DNA of 64,000 nt from Glycomyces harbinensis (GCF_900101745.1 NZ_FNAD01000016.1:94408-158407), one strand, 5' to 3'. Counted from the stretch's first letter, positions 41,336 through 50,877 are shown. Notes: generated by a model not told the origin, from the sequence alone. Numbers and translations are program-made.

Positions 41336-42727
41336 TTACCTGGCGGCCTGCTCGATGATGCCCTGGACGGTCTCGTTGGCGTCGGCGACGGCCTGCGCGA
41401 TGTCGGCGCCTTCGTCGGTGAGGATCTGCTGCACCACCGGGTCGAGGGCGGCGTAGGTCTGCTGGGTGCCCGCCGGGGGTTCGGCGATGAGTTCGAGCGT
41501 CGAGGAGGTGTAGCTCGCGAACTGCTCGAGCGGGACGTTGATGTGCGGCTCGATCCAGGTGAGGTACTGGTCGTAGACCTCTTGGGAGACCGGCGGGAGT
41601 CCGGGGAGGCCGACGGGGTTGCCGTCGGCGGCGTTCGACTCGGCGTCGGCGAGGGCCGCGGCCTCGTCGTAGTACTTCTCGAGCTCGTAGAACTTGATCC
41701 ACTTGGCGGCGGCGAGCAGCTGGTTGGGGGTCGCCTTGGCGTCGAAGAGCTTCAGGGTGCCGCCGGTGAGGGTGCCGTTGTTCCCGGCGCCGCCCTGCGG
41801 CAGCGCCCCGACGCCGACGTCGGCCGGGTCGAACCCGTAGTCGCGGATGAGGGTGATGTAGACGTCGGGCGCCTGGAGGACCATGCCGATGGTGCCGCCG
41901 GCGAAGGCCTGGCGGACCGCCTCCTGGTCGAAGAGGAATTCGCGGCCCATGGTGTCGTCGGTCCAGCGCATGTCGTGCAGGAGCTGGAGGGCGGCGATGG
42001 TCTCCTCGCCCATGACGGCCTCGGTGCCGGCGTCGTTCTGGACGCGGCCGCCGTTGCTGTAGGTCATGGTGGTGAGCATCCAGCCGCCGGTGTTGTTGGT
42101 CGTCATCTGGGCGTAGGGGGTGACGTCGGGGACGTTCGCCTTGATGGTCTGGGCGAAGGAGCGCACCTCGTCCCAGGTGGCGGGCGGGGTGTCGGGGTCG
42201 AGTCCGGCCTGCTCGAAGATCCTGCGGTTGTAGGCGATGCCGACGGAGAACAGTCCGGTGGGGATGGTGTAGATGTCGCCGTTCTCGTCCTTGGCGTTGT
42301 CGAGGGCGAGGGGGTTGAGGTCCTTGACGAGGTCGAGTTCCTCCAGGTAGGGGGTCATGTTCGGCAGCTGGCCGTTGTCGATGAGCTCGTAGCTGTAGGT
42401 GAGCGAGACGCCCATGACCGTGGGGAGGGTGCCGCCGGCGAGCTTGGCCTGGAAGGTCTGGGCCTCCCAGACCTCGGTGGAGGGCTCGAGGGTGATGTTG
42501 GCGTTCTCGGCCTCGAACTCCTCGATGCGCTTGTTGAAGGCGGCGAGTTCTTCGGGCTTGTCCTCGGTCGGCTGGTCGCCGACGGAGATGGTGACGTCGG
42601 CCGAGGGGTCGAGGTCGCCGCTCGCGCTGTCGGCGCCGGGGTCGCTGCACGCGGCGGTGCCCGCGAGTGCGACGACCGCACCGGACGAGCCGGCCGCGAG
42701 CACGTGCCGGCGTGTCAGTTTCGTCAT
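41336..42727 (-). CDS. Extracellular sugar-binding lipoprotein (ABC, family 1)
   Basis: A 463-residue solute-binding protein. The signal has twin arginines (TKLTRRHVLAAGSSGAVVAL) and ends in the lipobox AGTAAC, so it is probably Tat-exported and lipidated. The mature part has SBP_bac_1 features, including FQAKLAGGTLPTVMGVSLTY and IPTGLFSVGIAYNRRIFEQA. CAGGAG lies 5 nt before the ATG. It heads the operon and defines uptake of an oligosaccharide or uronide. Confidence 0.93.
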   Translation of the reverse strand: MTKLTRRHVLAAGSSGAVVALAGTAACSDPGADSASGDLDPSADVTISVGDQPTEDKPEELAAFNKRIEEFEAENANITLEPSTEVWEAQTFQAKLAGGTLPTVMGVSLTYSYELIDNGQLPNMTPYLEELDLVKDLNPLALDNAKDENGDIYTIPTGLFSVGIAYNRRIFEQAGLDPDTPPATWDEVRSFAQTIKANVPDVTPYAQMTTNNTGGWMLTTMTYSNGGRVQNDAGTEAVMGEETIAALQLLHDMRWTDDTMGREFLFDQEAVRQAFAGGTIGMVLQAPDVYITLIRDYGFDPADVGVGALPQGGAGNNGTLTGGTLKLFDAKATPNQLLAAAKWIKFYELEKYYDEAAALADAESNAADGNPVGLPGLPPVSQEVYDQYLTWIEPHINVPLEQFASYTSSTLELIAEPPAGTQQTYAALDPVVQQILTDEGADIAQAVADANETVQGIIEQAAR

Positions 42728-42787
42728 TGAAACTCCTGAGAGGGTTTGGGCCCGTGATCCGAGCGGGCTGGTCAACATGTAGCCAAT

Positions 42788-42817
42788 AAAGTAAATCCAT
42801 TAGTGTTACTAAGTCAA
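42788..42817 (-). promoter_or_regulatory. Carbohydrate operon promoter with palindromic operator
   Basis: On the minus strand -35 TTGACT (42812-42817) and -10 TACTTT (42788-42793) are 18 bp apart. TTAGT-gtt-ACTAA (42800-42812) fills the spacer. Xylose-type ROK repressors bind TTAGT...ACTAA palindromes, and a ROK gene is in this operon, so it is a good candidate site. Confidence 0.65.
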
Positions 42818-42928
42818 GGGCTGTCGGTCCCCGAGTTTTCCGCCCGCTAGCCGGGACGCCGCCGGGACGGGCCCCGGCCCGGACGTACCGTGTTCCCCTC
42901 CGACCGCGATCACCAAGGAGACCAAGCA

Positions 42929-44071
42929 ATGAGCACTCCGCCCACCGCCTCGCCCCTCCGCCTCGCCGTCGTCGGCTGCGGCGTGATCGGCCGCCTCCAC
43001 GCCGAGGTCGCCGCCAACTCCCCCGACCTCGAGGTCGCCGCCCTCGTCGACCCCTACGCCCCCAGTGCCGAGTCGGTGTCGGAGCTGCTCACCGGGCTCG
43101 GGCAGGCCGCGCCCCGCGTCCACGTCGACCTGGCCGCCGCTCTCGCCGAGGGCGGGATCGACGTGGTCGTCGTCTGCACCCTGAGCGGCACGCACGCCGC
43201 ACTCGCGCTCGAAGCCCTCGAAGCGGGCCTGCACGTCGTGGTCGAGAAGCCGCTCGACGTGGCGCTCGAACCCGCACGGCGCCTTCGCGAAGCGGCGGCC
43301 GAGCGGCCCGACCAGGTCGTGGCCGTCATCTCGCAGCACCGCCACGACACCGCCTCGCTGGCGGTGCGGCGCGCGCTCGACGCCGGCCGCTTCGGCCGGG
43401 TGGCCTCCGCGACGGCCAATGTGGACTGGTTCCGGACGCAGGAGTACTACGACTCGGCCGCGTGGCGCGGCACCTGGGCCCTCGACGGCGGCGGGGCGCT
43501 GATGAACCAGGGCGTGCACACGCTCGACCTGCTGCTGTGGTTCCTCGGCGAGCCGGTCGACGTCGTCGCCCACACCGCGCGGCTCGCGCACGAGCGGATC
43601 GAGGTCGAGGACGTCGCGGTCGCCATCCTGCGGTTCGCGTCCGGTGCGCTCGCCACACTCCACGCCTCGACCACGGCCTACCCCGACCTCGGTGTGCGCC
43701 TTCAGGTCCACGGCACCGACGGGTCGGCCGTGATCGCCGCCGACGAGCTGACGTTCTTCCACGCCCGCGACGCCGAGGACGGCGAGTGGAGCGGCGACCA
43801 GGTACGCCGCGAGCTGGAGAACGCCGCGCTGGAGGAGCTGAAGCCGGGCCAGTACGGCAACCCGCACCTGACGCAGTGGACCGACATCGTCGGGGCGATC
43901 CGCGAGCGGCGGGCGCCGCTGGTGACGCTCGACGACGGGTTCCTCGCGCTGGCCACGGTTCGCGCGGTCTACCTGTCGGCGACACTGGGGCGGCCGATCC
44001 GCGTTGCCGACGTGATCGACGGCAAGTACGACGCCGAGGTCACGCGCACCGAGGACGGCGCTGCCGCTTAG
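42929..44071 (+). CDS. Gfo/Idh/MocA oxidoreductase
   Basis: A 380-residue protein. The Rossmann motif is LRLAVVGCGVIGRLHAEVAA, EKP motif HVVVEKPLDVALEPARRL, catalytic-region GGGALMNQGVHTLDLLLWFL. AAGGAG lies 8 nt before the ATG. It is divergent from the sugar operon, and only 200 bp separate it from the binding-protein gene, so it may share regulation and substrate. The gap also holds a TACCGT box about 35 bp upstream. Confidence 0.92.
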   Translation: MSTPPTASPLRLAVVGCGVIGRLHAEVAANSPDLEVAALVDPYAPSAESVSELLTGLGQAAPRVHVDLAAALAEGGIDVVVVCTLSGTHAALALEALEAGLHVVVEKPLDVALEPARRLREAAAERPDQVVAVISQHRHDTASLAVRRALDAGRFGRVASATANVDWFRTQEYYDSAAWRGTWALDGGGALMNQGVHTLDLLLWFLGEPVDVVAHTARLAHERIEVEDVAVAILRFASGALATLHASTTAYPDLGVRLQVHGTDGSAVIAADELTFFHARDAEDGEWSGDQVRRELENAALEELKPGQYGNPHLTQWTDIVGAIRERRAPLVTLDDGFLALATVRAVYLSATLGRPIRVADVIDGKYDAEVTRTEDGAAA

Positions 44072-44221
44072 GCCGCCGCGTCGCGTTCCGAGGGGCCTTT
44101 CGCCGCATCGGCTGCGCCGACCCGCCCGCTCGCGGCGGCGGCGGCGAGGCGAGAGCTGATGTGGCCGACGCTGTTCTACTGAGCCGCCCGCCCGCTCGCG
44201 GCTGCGCTCGGCGGAGCCGCC

Positions 44222-45364
44222 TCAGTCGGCCCGCAGGCCGATCAAGGCGTAGATCTCGTCGGCGAGGTCGTCCGGGTCGCGGTCGCCGGTGTCGAGGCGG
44301 TGGTCGCCGATCCCGTCCCGTTCGAGGAGGGCCGCCTCCGCGTGCGCGTCCTCGATGCGGCGCTCGAGGTCCGCTCCCGCGAGGCCCCGGATCTCGTCGC
44401 CGGGAAGCTCGACGCCGATGCCCTTGCTGCGCATGCGAAGGCGCTCGGCGATCACGTCGGGTGCGGCGTCGAGGCGGACGATCGTCGGGACGCAGCCGGG
44501 CATCGCGTCGAGGTAGTGGCGGACGCCCGCCGCTCCCCCGCCGGAGCCGGACACCACGAGGTACTCGGATCCGGCGGCGCGGTGGGCGCGCCACAGGGCC
44601 GCGAGATTGCGGGCCTTGAGGCGGTGGTCGCCGGGGTCGTCGGCGGCGGCGGGCCGGACCCAGCCGATCTGGGCGAGGTCGATGTACGAGGCCCTGGCGC
44701 CGGCGGCCAGGAGGCGCATGTAGACCGGGAAGGCGACGGTGGACTTGCCGACTCCCGAAGGGCCGCAGACCCAGACCATCGGCACGCGTTCGTCCCCAGT
44801 GGAAGAAGGCGGGTCGAGATCGCGCGGCGGCCAGGCGCTCGGGGTCGCGCCGGGCCAGTCGCCGACGCGTTCGCGGACCAGCTTCGCGGCCGCTTTCACG
44901 GTCGTTCCGGTCGTGTCGACGCGGTGCTCGGTGAGGGGGTCGCGTTCGAGCGCCGCGGCGAGCGCGGCCGCGGGCTCGATCAGGTACTCGGAGCCGCCGC
45001 GCCCGATGAGCCGGGTCCGGCGCTCCTCGGATCCCACCGCGAGCTGGACGATCGTCATCGCCGCCCCGGGCACCTGCGCGGCGAAGTCGGCCACGGTCGC
45101 GACGTTCCCGACGCCGCCGGACACGATGAGGCACTGCGCGCCGGCGGCGCGGAACCCCGACCAGACCGCGCCGATGCCGCGGGCCTTGACGTGCTCGTTG
45201 TCAGGGTCCTCGGGCCGGACGGGATGCGCCATGCCCACCTGGTCGGCGTCGACGTACGCGGCCCGCACGCCTTCGGCGGCGAGCTGCGCGAAGATCTCCC
45301 AAGCGGTGACGGTCTTGCCCGAACCGGCGGCGCCGATGAGCCAGAGGAGCGGAGTGCTGTCCAT
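44222..45364 (-). CDS. Tandem P-loop NTPase-like protein
   Basis: A 380-residue protein of two similar kinase-like halves. Half one (about 1-170) has LLWLIGAAGSGKTVTAWEIF and AAYVDADQVGMAHP. Half two (about 195-375) has MVWVCGPSGVGKSTVAFPVY and ASYIDLAQIGWVRP. Each also has an IVSGG or VVSGS strand and a DTTGT or DTGDR end. The repeats look like an internal duplication of an AAA/nucleotide-kinase domain. The -10 TACGCT (45371-45376) is 6 nt from the ATG, with TTGACA 19 bp further up, so it is probably leaderless. Function unknown. Confidence 0.78.
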   Translation of the reverse strand: MDSTPLLWLIGAAGSGKTVTAWEIFAQLAAEGVRAAYVDADQVGMAHPVRPEDPDNEHVKARGIGAVWSGFRAAGAQCLIVSGGVGNVATVADFAAQVPGAAMTIVQLAVGSEERRTRLIGRGGSEYLIEPAAALAAALERDPLTEHRVDTTGTTVKAAAKLVRERVGDWPGATPSAWPPRDLDPPSSTGDERVPMVWVCGPSGVGKSTVAFPVYMRLLAAGARASYIDLAQIGWVRPAAADDPGDHRLKARNLAALWRAHRAAGSEYLVVSGSGGGAAGVRHYLDAMPGCVPTIVRLDAAPDVIAERLRMRSKGIGVELPGDEIRGLAGADLERRIEDAHAEAALLERDGIGDHRLDTGDRDPDDLADEIYALIGLRAD

Positions 45365-45370
45365 GGGCCG

Positions 45371-45401
45371 AGCGTAAGCGGTGCTCAGGAGCTGCTGTCA
45401 A
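45371..45401 (-). promoter_or_regulatory. Promoter of the tandem P-loop gene
   Basis: On the minus strand a consensus -35 TTGACA (45396-45401) and -10 TACGCT (45371-45376) with 19 bp between. The start codon follows after 6 nt. Confidence 0.55.
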
Positions 45402-45481
45402 TCGTTTTCGGCGGATCGCGACGGCATCACCGGAGCAATACTCGCGTTCATGAAGTGCACCATCGGTGCGATCATCGGTGC

Positions 45482-46216
45482 ATGACGCTCAGCTCCGCGC
45501 CCGCCCAGGCGCCGCCCGCCCGATCGCGCCGGACCGAGGTCGCGGCCGGCATCCGGGACTCGCTCGCCGCCGGGCTCGGCATGTTCCCGATCGGAATCGC
45601 GTTCGGCCTCCTGGTGGTCCAGGCGGGCCTGCCGTGGTGGATCGCCCCGGCCCTGTCGGTCATGGCGTACGCGGGCTCGCTCGAACTGCTGCTCATCGGC
45701 CTGATCGTCACGGCCACGCCGGTCGCCACCATCGCGCTCACGACCCTCCTGGTGAACTTCCGGCACGTGTTCTACGCCTTCTCGTTCCCGCTCCACGTGG
45801 TGCGCAACCGGTTCGCGAAGGCGTACTCGGTCTACGCGCTCACCGACGAGGCCTACGCCGTCACGGCCGCGGCCAAGGAGGAGTGGAGCCCGTGGCGGCT
45901 CCTGACGCTGCAGGTCGCGTTCCAGCTCTACTGGGTCGGCGGCGGCCTGACGGGCGTCGCGATCGCCTCGGTCATGCCCGGCCCGGTCAAGGGCCTCGAA
46001 TTCGCGCTCTGCGCCCTGTTCGTGACCCTCACCCTCGACACCGCCCGCTCGAAGGCCCAGGTGCCGTCGCTGGTGCTGGCCGGGCTCAGCTTCACCGCGG
46101 CGATCGTCCTCGCGCCCGACGCGGCGCTCTTCGTGGCGCTGCTGCTGTACGTGCTGCTCCTCTTGGCCCGCTTCGCGTTCGGCGTCTACCGTTCCAAAAA
46201 GGACTCCGATGCCTGA
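45482..46216 (+). CDS. azlC: AzlC-type branched-chain amino acid exporter subunit
   Basis: A 244-residue membrane protein of the AzlC family with about six to eight helices. It contains GIRDSLAAGLGMFPIGIAFG and LTTLLVNFRHVFYAFSFPLH, the family's marker loops. With AzlD it exports branched-chain amino acids or analogues. No ribosome site is seen; GATCAT lies 6 nt before the ATG. The end overlaps azlD by 8 nt. Confidence 0.92.
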   Translation: MTLSSAPAQAPPARSRRTEVAAGIRDSLAAGLGMFPIGIAFGLLVVQAGLPWWIAPALSVMAYAGSLELLLIGLIVTATPVATIALTTLLVNFRHVFYAFSFPLHVVRNRFAKAYSVYALTDEAYAVTAAAKEEWSPWRLLTLQVAFQLYWVGGGLTGVAIASVMPGPVKGLEFALCALFVTLTLDTARSKAQVPSLVLAGLSFTAAIVLAPDAALFVALLLYVLLLLARFAFGVYRSKKDSDA

Positions 46217-46574
46217 CGTGACGCTCGACCCGTGGTACCTCGCGGCGGTCCTGGTGACCGTCTTCGCCATCAACCTGACCCTGCGGGCCGCGCCGTTCGC
46301 CGCGCTGAAGCCGCTGCGCGCCTCGGCCCTGGTGCGGAGCCTGACGCTGTGGATGCCCGTGGGCGTGCTCGCGATCCTGGCCGCCGTGACACTGCGCGGC
46401 ACATTGATCGACGATCCGGCCAACGCCGTCAGCGCCCTCGTCGCCGTGGGCGTCACCGTCGCGGTGCACCTGCTCGGCGGCCGGAGGACCCTGCTGAGCG
46501 TCGGCGCGGGAACCTTCGCCTATGTGCTGCTGGTCAACCTCGACGCGGCCGGCGCACTCGCCGGCCTCTTCTGA
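46209..46574 (+). CDS. azlD: AzlD-type exporter subunit
   Basis: A 121-residue protein with four hydrophobic helices. LRAAPFAALKPLRASALVRS and LWMPVGVLAILAAVTLRGTL are the AzlD pattern. It is the small partner of the AzlC protein encoded just upstream, and the overlap suggests equal translation. Confidence 0.9.
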   Translation: MPDVTLDPWYLAAVLVTVFAINLTLRAAPFAALKPLRASALVRSLTLWMPVGVLAILAAVTLRGTLIDDPANAVSALVAVGVTVAVHLLGGRRTLLSVGAGTFAYVLLVNLDAAGALAGLF

Positions 46575-46703
46575 GACCGCAGCCGAAGGAGCGCGGCCGG
46601 GACCAGGCTGACCTTCAGTCGTGCGGCGATGGAACGGCCGCCCGGCCCTTGTCGCCGCCCGCCTTGGGTCGGGTCCGACCGCCCTGATCGAGCGGCAGCG
46701 CGC

Positions 46704-47699
46704 TTATTCGCCGGGCGCGAAGGCCTTCGCGGTGAGCTCGACCGAGTGGATGCGGTCGGCGACCTGCTCGGCGTGGTGGGCGGTGATGAGCTCGTCGGCC
46801 CTCGCCGCGGCGGCGAAGTCCTTCAGGTACTCGCCGACCACCTCGGTGGTGCCGACGGCGGTGTACCTGGTCATGGCCGACAGCTGCTGGCCGTTGACGG
46901 AGCCGAGGAACGCGTCGATCTCGTCGTCGGTGAACTCGGGCCCGCCCTGGCCGCGCTTGATGAAGGCGCGGGCGCGGTTGCGGTAGGAGATCTTGCTCTG
47001 GGCCAGGGCCTCCTCGGTGGTGTCGGCCGCGAAGACGTTGACGCCGGCGATCACGTAGGGCTCGGCGAGCTGCTCGGACGGCTCGAACTGCTCCCGGTAG
47101 GCGGCGACCGCCTCGTGCAGGGCGTCGGGTGCGAAGTGGGAGGCGAAGGCGTACGGCAGGCCAAGGCGCGCGGCGAGCTGGGCGCCGAAGAGCGAGGAGC
47201 CGAGCAGGTACAGCGGGACGACGCCTTCGGCGCGCGGCACGGCCTGGACGCCCTCGATGCGGGACTCGCCGCGCAGGTAGCCCTGGAGTTCGAGCACGTC
47301 CTGCGGGAACGCGTCGGCCGAGGTCGAGGCGCGGCGGATGGCGAGCATGGTGTTGCGGTCGGTGCCGGGCGCGCGGCCGAGGCCGAGGTCGATGCGGCCG
47401 GGGAACAGCGTCTCCAGGGTCCCGAACTGCTCGGCGATCACCAGCGGGGAGTGGTTGGGCAGCATGATGCCGCCGGCGCCGAGCCGGATGGTGTCGGTGT
47501 GCTCGGCGACGTGGCCGATGACGACGCTGGTCGCGCTGGAGGCGATGGTCGGCATGTTGTGGTGCTCGGCGTACCAGACCCGCCGGTAGCCGCTGCGTTC
47601 GGCGGCGCGGGCGAGCTCGACGCTCGCGGCGAGGCTGTCGCGCGCGGTCCGTCCGGGCGCGATCGGCGCCAGGTCGAGGATCGACAGGGCTACGGGCAT
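46704..47699 (-). CDS. LLM-class flavin-dependent oxidoreductase
   Basis: A 331-residue bacterial-luciferase-like enzyme of the YhbW/MsnO8 subgroup. It has [40 protein letters not shown] and [20 protein letters not shown]. It probably uses reduced flavin to oxidise a small substrate. AAAGG lies upstream of the ATG. It follows an ArsR regulator by 13 bp, and the two make one operon. Confidence 0.92.
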   Translation of the reverse strand: MPVALSILDLAPIAPGRTARDSLAASVELARAAERSGYRRVWYAEHHNMPTIASSATSVVIGHVAEHTDTIRLGAGGIMLPNHSPLVIAEQFGTLETLFPGRIDLGLGRAPGTDRNTMLAIRRASTSADAFPQDVLELQGYLRGESRIEGVQAVPRAEGVVPLYLLGSSLFGAQLAARLGLPYAFASHFAPDALHEAVAAYREQFEPSEQLAEPYVIAGVNVFAADTTEEALAQSKISYRNRARAFIKRGQGGPEFTDDEIDAFLGSVNGQQLSAMTRYTAVGTTEVVGEYLKDFAAAARADELITAHHAEQVADRIHSVELTAKAFAPGE

Positions 47700-47712
47700 G
47701 TTCGGTGCCTTT

Positions 47713-48000
47713 CTACAGACTGCGGTGGAGCGTCTCGGTGAAGGCGCGGATGCGCGCTTCGTCGCGGCGGTAGTAGATCCACTGGCCGCGGCGGGTGGCC
47801 CGGAGGAAGCCGGCTCGCTGGAGGACCGCCAGGTGCGCGGACACCGTGGAGGCGGACGTGCCCGCCTTGAGCTGGATCAGCCCGGCGCACACGCCCAGTT
47901 CGGCGGTGTCCCCGCAGGCGAAGTTCGCCTCGGGGTCCTTGAGCCAGTCGAGGATCCGCAGCCGTGTCTCGTTGGACAGGGCTTTGCATTCGTCGAGCAC
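47713..48000 (-). CDS. ArsR-family HTH regulator
   Basis: A 95-residue winged helix with [20 protein letters not shown], the recognition helix [20 protein letters not shown] and the wing [15 protein letters not shown]. The metal motif of ArsR/SmtB (ELCVCDL) is replaced by [13 protein letters not shown], so sensing is probably not by arsenic. It likely controls itself and the LLM gene through the TTCGG/CCGAA site upstream. Confidence 0.92.
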   Translation of the reverse strand: MLDECKALSNETRLRILDWLKDPEANFACGDTAELGVCAGLIQLKAGTSASTVSAHLAVLQRAGFLRATRRGQWIYYRRDEARIRAFTETLHRSL

Positions 48001-48011
48001 GTCGGCCGTCC

Positions 48012-48035
48012 TTCGGTATTTCGCTTATTGCCGAA
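48012..48035. promoter_or_regulatory. ArsR operator candidate
   Basis: TTCGG (48012-48016) and CCGAA (48031-48035) form the ends of a 24-bp imperfect inverted repeat 12 bp before the ArsR start, with A/T-rich middle bases in contrast to the surroundings. Confidence 0.5.
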
Positions 48036-48074
48036 ACTATCCCGGCGGCCGGGTCGGCGGCACCATGAGCCTCG

Positions 48075-50777
48075 TCACCGCGCCGAGCCCGCCTTGAAGT
48101 CGGTGAGGAGGGCGACCGCGGCGCGGGACGGGTCGTCGCCGTAGGTGGAGGGGAACGCGTCCGCCAGGCGCCATCCGGCGCGGCGCAGGGCCCGGTGGCG
48201 GGCGAGGTGGGCGGCGGGCCCCTCGGGGTGGACGGCGGTGATCACGCCGAGCGCGTCCTCGCCGTCGCCCACGACGAGGTCCACGCTCCAGTGCCCCACC
48301 GGATAGGCCGTCCGCACTTTGACCCCGCTGTGCGCCAGGGCGTCGGCGGTCTCACGGGTCCAGGCGTCGGGGTGGCGGGCGCGTTCGGGCGAGCGGGGCG
48401 GGCTGTCGGCGTAGGTGAGGAACGCGCCGATGAGGCCGTCGGCGTCGCCGATCGCGGTCACGACGTGCAGCCGGTGCCGGGCGCGGGTGATCATCACGTT
48501 GAACAGGTTGGCCCCGGCGGCGAACCGGCGGCGCCCGGCCGGATCGGCGGCGGCGACCCCGAGCGCGGCGATCACCGTGTCGGCCTCGCTGCCCTGGAAC
48601 GCGTGCACGGTCCCGGCGCGGATGCCGTGGCGGCGGATCGCGTCCAGGTCGAAGCGGCGCACGATCCCGGCCTCGATGGCCTCGGCCTGGGCGCGGAACG
48701 GCGTGATGACCGCGATGCCGCGGTCGCCGGCCTCGACGCGTTCGGCCAGGAGTTCCAGCGAGGCGTCCACTTCGGACTTCACGACGCCCTTGCCGGAGGC
48801 GGCGGCCTCGACGCGGTGGAGGTGGATGGCGTCGGCCTCGTGGTTGCGCGGGTGCGTGGTGACGGGCTTGACGCGGCCGTCGTAGAACCGCGCGGCGGAG
48901 AAGCCGATGAGGTGGGGGACGCTGCGGTGGTGCTCGGTGAGCTCGACGACCGGCCCGGCGCCGGTGGCGAGGTCGTAGGCGCTGACGCGGCCCGTGTCGA
49001 GCTGGGGCGCGCGGTCGGTGAGGCCGTGGCGGCCGAGGACCTCGGTCAGCCTGTCCTCGCTCGCGAACGAGACGAACCGCAGCTGCCTCGGGTCGCCGGC
49101 GACGACGGCCCGGCGGGCGCGGGCCAGCGCGGGCGCGGCGCGGAGCTGGTTGATGTGCGAGGCCTCGTCGAGGATCACGAGGTCGAACATGCCGGGTACG
49201 GCCGGGAGGAGGTCTTCGACGTCGCCGACGGTGCCGACCCACAGCGGCATCGCCTTGAGCAGGGCGTCGGCGTCGAGTCCCGCGAGCAGGGCGCGGCGGC
49301 CGGTGCGCGCGGCGCGCAGGCCGGTGGCGAGGCCGGCGAGCGCGCGGCGGGACCTGCCGGAGCGCCGCTCGTCCGATTCGGCTTCGTAGCGCAGGGCGGT
49401 GCCGACGGCGGCCGCGGCGTCGGTGTCGGCCTGTTCCAGTGCGCGCCAGAGTGATTCGAGGTGCAGGCCGCCGTTGGACGCGAGGAGGGCCATGCCGCGC
49501 TGGTCGCGTGCGGCCTCGACGGCGCGGCGCAGTGCGACCGGGTTGCCGTCGGCGCCGGCGAGGCGGGCCAGGCGCCGGGTGGAGCGGCGTGCGCGCAGGC
49601 GCGCCCACCAGCCGCCGTCCTCGCGCTCGGCGAGGCGCAGGTGGCGTTCGACCTCGTCGAGGTCGGCGTCGCGCAGGCCGGGGAAGTCGTTGAGGAGGAA
49701 GTCGGGGAGGTCGCGGGCGCGGCGGCGCTTGTCCTCCAGGTCGAGCCAGGTGGCGATCTCGGTTTCGACGCGGTCGGTGTACGCGGTGGCGTCGTCGGCG
49801 GCGCGGCGGTGCTTGTCGACCGCGCCGGCCTTGTGCCCCTTGACGGTGCCCGAGCCCAGGCGCAGTTGGAACCGGTCGCGCCGCTCGGTGTCGCCGAAGT
49901 GGACGGGGACGGGTCCGGGGTGGCGTTCGAGGAGGGCGGCGAGGACGTCGGCGGCGTGCACGGACTGGGTGGCGAGCAGCACCGACTCCCCGGCGGCGAC
50001 CGCGTCGAGGGCGATGGCCGCGAGCGTGTGGCTCTTGCCGCAGCCGGGCGCGCCCGCGATGACGGTGACGGGCTGGGTGCGGGATTGGACGACGGCGGCG
50101 GTCTGCTCGCGACTGAGCGGGAGGGCGCAGCGGGGCGGGGTGTCGGCCTCGGGTGCGGCGTCGGTGCGCGGGTCGTACATCGCGGCGAACGCGGTGTGTT
50201 CGAGGCCGGGTTTCGCGGCCCAGTCGCGCAGGCCCGCGGCGATGGGGGTGGGGGCGGCGTCGCGGTCGATGTAGACGACGGGGCGGGCCACGACCGCCAT
50301 CGGGTCCTTGTCGCGCGGGGCCTTCTCGGTGACGGCGGCGCCGGCGAATCCGGCCGCGGCGGCGGCTTCGGCGAGCCATGCGGTGGCGGGGTCGGCCTCG
50401 GGGTCGAAGACGGCTTCGAGCAGGGGCGCGTATTCGCCGCCGGCGAGGGCCGCGTGGACGGTGGTGTCGCCGGCGGGGACGATCCGCTGCCTGCCGCCGC
50501 GGCCGTCGGCGGTGAGGCGGACGGGGCGGCTGACGAGCGGGAGGCGGACCTTGTGCGGCTTGCCGTCGATCTCGATGCGCCCCATGACGACGCCCCAGCC
50601 TTGCCGCAGGAGCCGTTCGTCGCGGTGGAGTTCGTCGTAGGAGGCGAGTTCGGCGCCGCCGGTGACGGCGTCGAGGGCGGTGCCCCAGACGGCCATGGCG
50701 CCGAGGTGGTCGTAGGTGGGCGGTTTGGCCGCCGGGGCGAGGTCGGCGAGGGCGTTGAGGAGTCGGGCCGCGGGCAT
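48075..50777 (-). CDS. UPF1-like SF1 helicase with worn nuclease tail
   Basis: A 900-residue protein. Residues 1-215 are a domain not recognised. The SF1B helicase has Walker A VIAGAPGCGKSHT (242-250), DLVILDEASHI (motif II), VVAGDPRQLRFVS (III), VELTEHHRS (IV), GTVHAFQGSEADTV (V) and FNVMITRARHRLHVV (VI). A long helical insert sits between motifs I and II. The C-terminal 100 residues resemble a Vsr/MTES-type PD-(D/E)xK fold (VRTAYPVGHWSVDLVVGDGE), but the expected second-strand Glu is lost (ALGVITAVHPEG). TAGACT is 6 nt before the ATG, so it is probably leaderless. DNA or RNA repair or defence is possible. Confidence 0.82.
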   Translation of the reverse strand: MPAARLLNALADLAPAAKPPTYDHLGAMAVWGTALDAVTGGAELASYDELHRDERLLRQGWGVVMGRIEIDGKPHKVRLPLVSRPVRLTADGRGGRQRIVPAGDTTVHAALAGGEYAPLLEAVFDPEADPATAWLAEAAAAAGFAGAAVTEKAPRDKDPMAVVARPVVYIDRDAAPTPIAAGLRDWAAKPGLEHTAFAAMYDPRTDAAPEADTPPRCALPLSREQTAAVVQSRTQPVTVIAGAPGCGKSHTLAAIALDAVAAGESVLLATQSVHAADVLAALLERHPGPVPVHFGDTERRDRFQLRLGSGTVKGHKAGAVDKHRRAADDATAYTDRVETEIATWLDLEDKRRRARDLPDFLLNDFPGLRDADLDEVERHLRLAEREDGGWWARLRARRSTRRLARLAGADGNPVALRRAVEAARDQRGMALLASNGGLHLESLWRALEQADTDAAAAVGTALRYEAESDERRSGRSRRALAGLATGLRAARTGRRALLAGLDADALLKAMPLWVGTVGDVEDLLPAVPGMFDLVILDEASHINQLRAAPALARARRAVVAGDPRQLRFVSFASEDRLTEVLGRHGLTDRAPQLDTGRVSAYDLATGAGPVVELTEHHRSVPHLIGFSAARFYDGRVKPVTTHPRNHEADAIHLHRVEAAASGKGVVKSEVDASLELLAERVEAGDRGIAVITPFRAQAEAIEAGIVRRFDLDAIRRHGIRAGTVHAFQGSEADTVIAALGVAAADPAGRRRFAAGANLFNVMITRARHRLHVVTAIGDADGLIGAFLTYADSPPRSPERARHPDAWTRETADALAHSGVKVRTAYPVGHWSVDLVVGDGEDALGVITAVHPEGPAAHLARHRALRRAGWRLADAFPSTYGDDPSRAAVALLTDFKAGSAR

Positions 50778-50877
50778 GAGCGCAGTCTAGGGCGTGGTCA
50801 CGAATCCGCGTGGTCAACCGCGGCGGCCCGGCCGGACCCGCGGCAGGGGGTCTCGGCCGGCCGGCCGTCGAGGCTGC

